NCBI RefSeq assembly: GCF_003862495.1
Contig: NZ_RRCH01000040.1
Location: 1-61,423 of the forward strand
Length of the DNA: 61,423 bases
From: Halocatena pleomorpha
Lineage (GTDB): Archaea; Halobacteriota; Halobacteria; Halobacteriales; Haloarculaceae
Direction of reading: 5' to 3'
Numbering within the stretch: the stretch's first letter is position 1; the number at the start of each line of letters is the position of its first letter. Shown here piece after piece: positions 56,549 to 61,423 of this stretch. The position numbers and the translations under genes are program-made. The notes under the pieces were generated by a model, which saw only the letters and a list, made by a program, of their open reading frames with translations, ran no database searches and was not told the origin of the DNA.

Positions 56549-57265
56549 ATGGAACTGACTTGGCACGGCCATTCGACGTGGAACGTTACTGTTGGCGATA
56601 CCACTCTTCTCATCGATCCGTTTTTCGACAATCCCCACACGGAGTACGATCCGGTCGATATCGAGTCTCCAGAGTATCTCCTGTTGACGCACGCTCACGC
56701 GGATCACATTGCAGACGCTGGATCGTTCACCGACGCTACAGTTGTCACGACGCCCGAGTTAGCAGGGTACGTAGCGGACGAACACGACATGAGTGAGACG
56801 ATTGGTATGAACATCGGAGGGACTGTCGAGTGTGGTGACGCGTTCGTAACGATGCATCGCGCCGACCACACTAACGGGGCGATGACCGATTACGAGCATT
56901 CCATGGGTGTCCCGACGGGCTTTCTCATCAGCGATACGGAGCCGACACGAGATAGCGACACTGACAGCGCCACGACGTTTTATCACGCAGGAGACACAGC
57001 ACTGATGACGGAGATGCGCGACGTGATCGGTTCGTATCTTAGTCCCGACGCCGCGGCGCTTCCCGTCGGTGACCATTTCACGATGGGTCCGTGGCAAGCG
57101 GCGATCGCCACCGAGTGGCTCGGTGTCGATCACGTCTTACCGATGCATTACGATACGTTCCCACCGATCGAGATCGACGTGAGCGAGTTCGAAGAAGCCG
57201 TTGAATCGTCTGAGAGCGACGCTCAACCCGTCGTTCTCGAAGGAGACGAAACGTTCACACTCTGA
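56549..57265 (+). CDS. Metal-dependent hydrolase of the UPF0173 family (metallo-beta-lactamase fold)
   Basis: This 238-residue protein starts at [13 protein letters not shown]; upstream in-frame sequence is not conserved. The two-metal motif LTHAHADHI (HxHxDH) lies at about residues 50-57. Later histidines are in YHAGDTALM and [10 protein letters not shown]. The UPF0173 branch is uncharacterised but reliably predicted to hydrolyse a small ester or phosphodiester. It is followed 12 bases later by a perfect hairpin. Confidence 0.9.
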   Translation: MELTWHGHSTWNVTVGDTTLLIDPFFDNPHTEYDPVDIESPEYLLLTHAHADHIADAGSFTDATVVTTPELAGYVADEHDMSETIGMNIGGTVECGDAFVTMHRADHTNGAMTDYEHSMGVPTGFLISDTEPTRDSDTDSATTFYHAGDTALMTEMRDVIGSYLSPDAAALPVGDHFTMGPWQAAIATEWLGVDHVLPMHYDTFPPIEIDVSEFEEAVESSESDAQPVVLEGDETFTL

Positions 57266-57277
57266 ATCACGCACAGA

Positions 57278-57301
57278 AATCCCGCCGTTCACGGCGGGAT
57301 T
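57278..57301. repeat. Solo GC-rich palindrome resembling an IS200/IS605-type terminal hairpin
   Basis: A 10-base stem, AATCCCGCCG...CGGCGGGATT, closes a TTCA loop. The CCGCCGT/ACGGCGG core is like the terminal palindromes of haloarchaeal IS200/IS605 elements and of the MITE-like elements derived from them. No transposase gene or second end is near. It lies 12 bases after the UPF0173 stop, so it could also act as a transcription terminator, although no T-run follows. Confidence 0.45.
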
Positions 57302-57359
57302 CTCTCCTTGAAAAAAGATAGCCATACCTTTTTCCCGGTTCGGAGTGATTCACCAGTGT

Positions 57360-57758
57360 ATGGAAACGATCGAAACAACGACCACGTCCGAGTCCGGTTA
57401 CACGTCAGTAAGCCGTGTTGGAGCGTACGAACTGACGATCGACGCGGCCAACGAGGAGGGTCCGAACCCGAACGAAGTGCTCGTGGTCGATTACGTCTCC
57501 TGTTTCGTTCCGGCGTTTCGCGTCGGCGCGAACAAGGAAGGCCACGACGATCTCGGCCGGATCGACGTTGACGCGGAGGCCGATGTCGATGACAGTGATG
57601 ATCTTGACGCGATCCGGTTTTCGATGGATGTCGAGGCGGACCTTTCCGATTCGGAGTTTGACGACATCGTTGAGCGCGCTGAAAACATCTGTCACGTACA
57701 CGACGCGCTTCGAGAGGGACTCCACGCCGATATTGCGGTCAACGGAAACGCGTTCTGA
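57360..57758 (+). CDS. OsmC-family protein
   Basis: This 132-residue protein starts at METIETTTTSESG. The OsmC/Ohr-like fold has conserved cysteines in VLVVDYVSCFVPAFRVGA and later ENICHVHDALREG, where the two Cys form the peroxide-active pair. An acidic stretch (DVDAEADVDDSDDLDA) lies between. It probably reduces organic hydroperoxides. The gene is monocistronic. Confidence 0.8.
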   Translation: METIETTTTSESGYTSVSRVGAYELTIDAANEEGPNPNEVLVVDYVSCFVPAFRVGANKEGHDDLGRIDVDAEADVDDSDDLDAIRFSMDVEADLSDSEFDDIVERAENICHVHDALREGLHADIAVNGNAF

Positions 57759-57796
57759 CGGGAACGCTCATATTCGTCCCGAGCCGACTTTTGTGC

Positions 57797-58231
57797 ATGA
57801 CCGAACGGTGGACCGATCGTATCGTTGGTGCACGGATGGCAGTCGATGACGAGTTTGAAGACCGGATTCAGAACTCGGAGTTTTCGAGACAGCAGTGGGG
57901 ACTGGTGATGACGGCCGTCGAATTCGAGATCGAACATCCCGGCGATCCCGACCGCGCTCGGATCGTTGCGAACACTGATGATCTTTCTGCGATCATGCCT
58001 GAGCTTGAGACTGTCGAAAACATATCTACGATGGGATCACCAGCGCGCGATCAATCGGGCGGCATCTTGGCGGCAGTGAAAGAGATGCTTGGCTTCGACA
58101 GCAGTGCTGTCGATGACCAAAAGCGGGAAACGGCCGAGCAGTTGGCGGACGAATACGCCCGACAGCTCCAGCAACACCTCGAACAACGCGGCTCGTGGAC
58201 GGAGATCCGGAGCCTCGCCACCGATTCATAA
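57797..58231 (+). CDS. Haloarchaeal DUF5799-like protein
   Basis: This protein of about 144 residues starts at MTERWTDRIVGARMAVDDEF. It matches the conserved pattern FSRQQWGLVMTAVEFEIEHP and RARIVANTDDLSAIMPELETV. A C-terminal helical segment (RETAEQLADEYARQLQQHL) follows. It is a cytoplasmic, acidic, conserved haloarchaeal protein with unknown function. Confidence 0.7.
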   Translation: MTERWTDRIVGARMAVDDEFEDRIQNSEFSRQQWGLVMTAVEFEIEHPGDPDRARIVANTDDLSAIMPELETVENISTMGSPARDQSGGILAAVKEMLGFDSSAVDDQKRETAEQLADEYARQLQQHLEQRGSWTEIRSLATDS

Positions 58232-58367
58232 CGTAATCGGCTAGCGTTCGTCTTCTGATTGACCGTTTGAGCGCACAGTCTGCGTAGAATAACCACGCCC
58301 GACCGGCGTGAAGCGGATACAGCCGGCAAAACACCGCGTTTTTCACTGCTCACTAGCTACGTCGGGT

Positions 58368-58940
58368 ATGACGAAGGTAAGCATCGGTCTCCGGGGGTGG
58401 CGCTTCGAGGAAGCGGAGGTGTTCGACGAATCGGGGGCGTTTCGACCGCTCACCGAAATGCCGCCCGATACACGCGATCGGATCGGGCGACTAATGGCAA
58501 TCATCGACAACCCGTGTGATGCCTGCTGGCTCATCCACGGTGAAGAGGAGAAACAGCGTTGTCGACCTGCTGCTGTTGTCTATGGCGAACCACTCCGAGA
58601 GGTCGTTCTGTGTGACACCCACGAGGCGGATTTCCTCTACTGGTTCCGGGAAGAGGGGGGGCGTGATCTCGTTGGCAAACGGACGTTCCAGAACGCCTTT
58701 CACCAGTGGTTTGCTGACGGCGGGCGCGCTCCAGATGGATACGCGGGGGTCGAACACATCGAAACGGATCCCGATCTTGTGCCCGAGCCATCCCGAGAGG
58801 AACCCACTTCCAGCGTTCACGAGACTCCGTCTCGTGAGCCAACCAGAACCGCTGGTTCTGGTGACGACGACGAACTGGTCTCCCTGAGTGAAGAAGAACA
58901 GGAATCGCTCGACATCGACCTCGATGATCTTGATGTATGA
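58368..58940 (+). CDS. Haloarchaeal protein with Cys-rich core and an IS-like inserted tail segment
   Basis: This 190-residue protein starts at [14 protein letters not shown] possible zinc site is formed by [17 protein letters not shown] and [14 protein letters not shown] (residues about 49-88). The C-terminus is acidic ([16 protein letters not shown]). Residues about 149-169 ([20 protein letters not shown]) are encoded by a 69-base double-hairpin sequence that also occurs in the putative IS end at 61.3 kb, in the same reading frame. The stop overlaps the RNA methyltransferase start by 4 bases. The function is unknown; the pairing suggests a link to RNA modification. Confidence 0.7.
   Translation: MTKVSIGLRGWRFEEAEVFDESGAFRPLTEMPPDTRDRIGRLMAIIDNPCDACWLIHGEEEKQRCRPAAVVYGEPLREVVLCDTHEADFLYWFREEGGRDLVGKRTFQNAFHQWFADGGRAPDGYAGVEHIETDPDLVPEPSREEPTSSVHETPSREPTRTAGSGDDDELVSLSEEEQESLDIDLDDLDV
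58810..58878 (+). repeat. Double-hairpin repeat inside a coding sequence, copy 1
   Basis: The 69-base segment contains two adjacent hairpins: CACGAGAC-type arms (58819-58837 region, loop TCC) and CCAGAACC-GCT-GGTTCTGG (58842-58860). It matches the reverse complement of 61275-61343 at about 63 of 69 positions by eye. Three of the six differences fall in the second hairpin's loop, which is AGC in one copy and GCT in the other, as if inverted. Confidence 0.8.
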
Positions 58941-59668
58941 GTGAAACGTCGATCTCGGTGGCAATCGTCGACGCACAAACCCCCGGCAACGTCGGAACTA
59001 TCGCCCGTGCAATGAAGAACTTCGGTCTCTCCGATCTGTATCTCGTCGATCCGCCGTCTCTCGATCCCGACGGTGAAGCCTACGGGTTTGCGGGCCAAGC
59101 GCGTGAAGACGTGCTTCCGAATGCCCAAACGGTCCAGTTCGAATATCTCGTAGAAAACTTCCATACTGTTGGATGTACAGCAGTCGCCAACACTGATGAC
59201 CGTCGCCACATCCGTTACCCCTTCAAAACCCCCCGCGAGCTAGCTGACTCTCTCTCTGGAATCGAGACCGACACGCTGGTTGTGTTCGGCCGGGAGCGCG
59301 TCGGGCTTCACAACGAGGAACTCGAACGACTCGACGAGATCTGTTCTATCCCCGCAAGCGCGTCGTATCCGGTGCTCAACCTCGGCCAAGCAGCGACCGT
59401 CGTTCTGTACGAACTCCGAACTGTGACGCTCGAAGAAACCCAACTGCCGGACGACATCGTTCGCGCGCCCGAGCAAGATCTCGAAGGGCTGCACGAACAG
59501 TTCGCTACATTCCTCGAACCGATCGAAGCCGAACCCGAACAACGAACACGGTTACGACGCCTCTGGCGACGTCTCCTTGGCCGTGCACACCCTACACGAC
59601 GGGAAGTAAGCTCGCTTCGAGGCGTGTTTCGACGCGCAGAATCACGGCTCGAAAAACGGGACGACTGA
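58937..59668 (+). CDS. SpoU/TrmJ-type RNA 2'-O-methyltransferase
   Basis: This 243-residue SPOUT enzyme begins [25 protein letters not shown] with the SpoU motif 1. Motif 2 is [15 protein letters not shown] and motif 3 is [16 protein letters not shown], forming the knotted SAM site. The C-terminal segment is basic. The TrmJ-type methylates the ribose at position 32 of tRNAs. It overlaps the upstream gene by 4 bases. Confidence 0.9.
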   Translation: MSETSISVAIVDAQTPGNVGTIARAMKNFGLSDLYLVDPPSLDPDGEAYGFAGQAREDVLPNAQTVQFEYLVENFHTVGCTAVANTDDRRHIRYPFKTPRELADSLSGIETDTLVVFGRERVGLHNEELERLDEICSIPASASYPVLNLGQAATVVLYELRTVTLEETQLPDDIVRAPEQDLEGLHEQFATFLEPIEAEPEQRTRLRRLWRRLLGRAHPTRREVSSLRGVFRRAESRLEKRDD

Positions 59669-60139
59669 TCCGGACACACGAAGCGAGCGTCAGTGGGTCG
59701 GTCAGTTACACCGACGCCCGCGACACGCAATACGAAGTATCATCGGTCGGGGTCCAGAGAAGCAGTGGTCCCGCGACTCTGGCACATGTTTTCGGCATCG
59801 AGTGAAAACGAGCGATAGAATCACCGTCTCCACCGATCACTGTCGGACCCGTCGGATGAAGGCCACGCCAGCGAGGGGGTTCCACTGCTGAGCTGCGTCG
59901 GTATCTAATACGCACACCCAATAAATATACACTTTCGAATTGGATTTAATCTTAATGTAATGTTACATCTATTCATTACATGAATATAATACGTGTCCCG
60001 TATCCTCCTCAACGACAGCGGTACCTCCGACCGACAATGGGCAGTGGTTCCAGTTTGCGTCGTCGATCCGTGAGTGGTGTCATCACTGGTTGAGCGGGTG
60101 TGCGTTAGGATTAACAGCGTTCATCCGGTAGTAAAAACC
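59669..60139. other. Gene-poor region before the IscA-type gene
   Basis: These 471 bases contain no supported protein gene. A minus-strand open frame at 59706-59921 lacks a recognisable family. The part from 59900 is AT-rich, with a promoter-like stretch. The conserved motifs of RNase P RNA and 7S RNA were not seen. Confidence 0.4.
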
Positions 60140-60496
60140 ATGAGTTCCACGGTCAAGTCGGACACTCCGATTGCTGTGACGGAGACCGCTGCGGAGGAGG
60201 CGATCAATCTGTTAGAGGGAGAAGATATGGACATCACAGAGGCGGGTCTCCGACTGTTCGTTCAGCAAGGGGGGTGTGCCGGTCTCTCATACGGAATGCG
60301 GTTCGATCTTGAGCCGGAAACCGACGACACGGTGTACGAACACCACGGTCTGCGCGTGTTCGTCGATCCGGCCAGCATGGAGTACATCGAGGGGAGCGTT
60401 TTGGACTTCGAAGGTGGGCTGCAGGGTGCCGGATTCCACGTCGAGAATCCGAATGTAGTAAGCGAATGTGGCTGTGGTGAATCGTTCCGCACGTGA
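60140..60496 (+). CDS. Iron-sulfur cluster carrier protein (IscA/ErpA/HesB family)
   Basis: This 118-residue A-type carrier starts at MSSTVKSDTPIAVTE. The three conserved cysteines are present: RLFVQQGGCAGLSYGM and VSECGCGESF near the C-terminus. It should hold and pass on [2Fe-2S] or [4Fe-4S] clusters to target enzymes. The start was chosen because upstream in-frame sequence is not conserved. The gene is not linked to other Fe-S assembly genes here. Confidence 0.92.
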   Translation: MSSTVKSDTPIAVTETAAEEAINLLEGEDMDITEAGLRLFVQQGGCAGLSYGMRFDLEPETDDTVYEHHGLRVFVDPASMEYIEGSVLDFEGGLQGAGFHVENPNVVSECGCGESFRT

Positions 60497-60519
60497 TCTG
60501 TTTTGCTGGCGCGCTCGGG

Positions 60520-60720
60520 TTATTCCGATAATTCGAACGCCACTTCGACCTCAGCTTGATACTCGCGGGCGTCTGCGGTTGCAATCTCAACGCCCAGATC
60601 TTCGACTTCGACCCAGAGCACGTTGTCGAGCGTCTGTTCCGCTCGATCGATGGCGTTCGCCGTCGCCGCATCGAATCCGTCCTCGCTCGTCCCGATGAGT
60701 GTGATTTTTTTGTACACCAT
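60520..60720 (-). CDS. Dodecin family protein
   Basis: This 66-residue protein begins [20 protein letters not shown] and has the flavin-stacking tryptophan in [16 protein letters not shown] and the closing strand [11 protein letters not shown]. In Halobacterium the dodecamer stores riboflavin and other flavins. It converges on the IscA gene. Confidence 0.95.
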   Translation of the reverse strand: MVYKKITLIGTSEDGFDAATANAIDRAEQTLDNVLWVEVEDLGVEIATADAREYQAEVEVAFELSE

Positions 60721-60820
60721 GGTGTGTTGGTTCGGCAGTGTTCAGTCGTTTCCCGATCTCCGTGCTGGAACGGCCCAGCGAATGGAAATACGCACGCTTC
60801 CGTAGTCAAGGTAGTGGATA

Positions 60821-61033
60821 ATGAGCGATCTCGAACGATTGATACAGGTCGGGACCACAAAACGTTGCATGGTGACGATTACCCCACCGCGTGAACGGAC
60901 GTGCGAACGCTGTGGCCGCACGGATGTATGGCGTCCTGAACGCAAAAACTGGATCGTTGACGGCGACGTTGGTAATCCCTACTGTATTCACGATTGGGAC
61001 ATCAACGGGAGCTACAACCCGATCGAAAAATAG
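60821..61033 (+). CDS. HEWD-family small zinc-binding-like protein
   Basis: This 70-residue protein has CERCGRTDVW with a Cys-x2-Cys knuckle, and later YCIHDWDINGSYNPIE, where HDWD takes the place of the family's name motif. The single Cys and His nearby may complete a metal site. It is a conserved haloarchaeal family of unknown function. It lies 3 bases upstream of cutA and the two are presumably cotranscribed. Confidence 0.8.
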   Translation: MSDLERLIQVGTTKRCMVTITPPRERTCERCGRTDVWRPERKNWIVDGDVGNPYCIHDWDINGSYNPIEK

Positions 61034-61036
61034 CTG

Positions 61037-61228
61037 ATGCCGACCGCATACATCACCTGCCCGCGATCGGACGCTGACGAGCTCGCAACGGCTCTTCTTG
61101 CGGACCGACTCGCCGCCTGCGTCAACATCGTTGACCGCCAACCGTACGACGTTCCGTGCATCGAGCGTTTCGAGGATGATCCGATCGATCCGTTTCGCGC
61201 GTGGCGCGACCGGAGCGTCGAGGAGTGA
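61037..61228 (+). CDS. cutA: CutA-like divalent cation tolerance protein with a large internal deletion
   Basis: The 63-residue protein has the first strand and helix of CutA (MPTAYITCPRSDADELATAL, LAACVNIVD) and then jumps to its C-terminal part (PYDVPCIERFED, AWRDRSVEE). Normal CutA is about 100 residues, so roughly 35-40 residues are missing between Asp33 and Pro36, in frame. These would have carried the core strand with YxW and the E-x-x-L-L-x-K-T-T segment. The trimer could not form, so the product is probably non-functional. A putative IS end begins at or within a few bases of its stop codon. Confidence 0.8.
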   Translation: MPTAYITCPRSDADELATALLADRLAACVNIVDRQPYDVPCIERFEDDPIDPFRAWRDRSVEE

Positions 61229-61231
61229 CAT

Positions 61232-61257
61232 CCTCCTCGCCGTAAACGGCGAGGCTT
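61232..61257. repeat. IS200/IS605-type terminal palindrome at the cutA stop
   Basis: CCTCGCCG-TAAA-CGGCGAGG forms a perfect 8-base stem with a 4-base loop. Read on the minus strand it follows the putative TnpB tail by about 25 bases, where the right-end hairpin of haloarchaeal IS200/IS605 elements sits. Confidence 0.6.
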
Positions 61258-61274
61258 CCCACGCAGTAGGAATA

Positions 61275-61343
61275 CCAGTTAGTTGTCGTCACCAGAACCG
61301 CTGGTTCTGGTTGGCTCACGAGACGGAGTTTCGTGAACGCTGG
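61275..61343 (-). repeat. Double-hairpin repeat inside the putative IS end, copy 2
   Basis: This is the reverse-oriented partner of 58810-58878, with about 63 of 69 positions equal. It includes CACGAGAC-GGA-GTTTCGTG and CCAGAACC-GCT-GGTTCTGG read on the plus strand. It lies within the partial minus-strand coding sequence at the window edge and encodes its last residues. Confidence 0.8.
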
Positions 61344-61423
61344 CAGAGGGTTTCGACTCTCGAAATGCCGTGAGCGTCATCTGCGCTGGTACGCTCTTCT
61401 CACGGTGTCGTTCGAAAGACGCG
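61279..61423 (-). CDS. 3' end of a probable TnpB-like coding sequence (partial, runs off the window)
   Basis: An open frame enters from the right edge and gives 47 residues before a TAA at 61281-61279: SVPAQMTLTAFRESKPSASV, then [18 protein letters not shown]. The terminal palindrome of IS200/IS605 type lies about 25 bases beyond its stop, as expected downstream of a tnpB gene. No catalytic motif of TnpB is inside the window, so the identity rests on position and on the hairpins. Confidence 0.45.
   Translation of the reverse strand, partial: ASFERHREKSVPAQMTLTAFRESKPSASVHETPSREPTRTSGSGDDN

Noticed and set aside
57278-57301. Simple intrinsic terminator
   Set aside because: No T-run follows the hairpin and the core resembles IS ends; a terminator role is kept only as an alternative.
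59706-59921. 71-residue minus-strand frame before the IscA gene
   Set aside because: No recognisable domain or promoter; the region may be regulatory or a remnant, but a gene is not supported.
59669-60139. Possible RNase P RNA or 7S RNA
   Set aside because: The conserved core motifs of either RNA were not found by eye.
1-61423. CRISPR arrays, rRNA genes or a prophage
   Set aside because: No regularly spaced repeats, no rRNA sequence and no cluster of phage structural genes were seen.

Overview
The window is a stretch of haloarchaeal chromosome (class Halobacteria). The signs are very acidic proteins, archaeal information-processing genes (RPA with its partner genes, DnaG-type primase, RNA polymerase subunits D, K and N, ribosomal proteins S2, S4, S9, S11, S13, L13 and L18e), a double-length haloarchaeal TatC, mevalonate and isopentenyl phosphate kinases, Bat-type HTH regulators, and near-leaderless genes with TATA boxes about 29 bases before the start. 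Base composition looks lower in G+C than in many haloarchaea, and the intergenic gaps are AT-rich.

Layout, left to right. 1-10 kb: the 3' end of a 2-oxoacid dehydrogenase E1-alpha gene, a quinone-reductase-like enzyme, a lone tyrosine recombinase with a small partner gene, a PQQ-propeller lipoprotein, a small secreted protein, an SDR enzyme, a PH-domain membrane protein, and an enoyl-CoA hydratase/thiolase pair. 10-24 kb: a polysaccharide deacetylase lipoprotein, a siroheme nitrite/sulfite reductase overlapping an F420-binding FrhB-like iron-sulfur protein, MscS, an FMN 2-hydroxyacid oxidase, a frameshifted lipoprotein, an M24 peptidase, BirA, an acyl-CoA ligase, and regulators of which one (Lrp/AsnC) carries an in-frame amber codon. 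25-33 kb: tandem cold-shock genes, a canonical and a degenerate cis-prenyltransferase beside a DUF92 protein, GNAT, DnaG, and an M24-fold protein with an altered metal site. 33-41 kb: the rpa-rpap-rpe operon, a 52-residue zinc-ribbon protein, glutaredoxin, oligoendopeptidase F, isopentenyl phosphate kinase and mevalonate kinase, and a DJ-1/PfpI protein. 41.6-47.7 kb: a ribosomal protein/RNA polymerase/enolase cluster on the minus strand with tRNA-Leu(CAG) and tRNA-Ser(GCT) immediately upstream of its two blocks. 48-61 kb: MoaA, a frameshifted Mrp/NBP35 ATPase, a SHOCT protein, TatC, a NodU-type carbamoyltransferase, a third cold-shock gene, several small conserved haloarchaeal proteins, an IscA-type carrier, dodecin, an internally shortened CutA, and the 3' end of what looks like an IS200/IS605-type element running off the right edge.

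The most interesting points are these. (1) The siroheme reductase and FrhB-like gene pair has the domain content of the fused methanogen F420-dependent sulfite reductase, split over two overlapping genes. (2) A 69-base double-hairpin segment is shared between the putative IS end at the right edge and the C-terminal coding region of an unrelated gene at 58.8 kb, read in the same frame in both. (3) A catalytically degenerate cis-prenyltransferase paralogue sits next to the canonical one. (4) Four lesions (Lrp/AsnC, Mrp, a Tat lipoprotein, CutA) lie in one window, which means either real gene decay or assembly errors. All functional calls come from reading the translated sequences; no database search was run.
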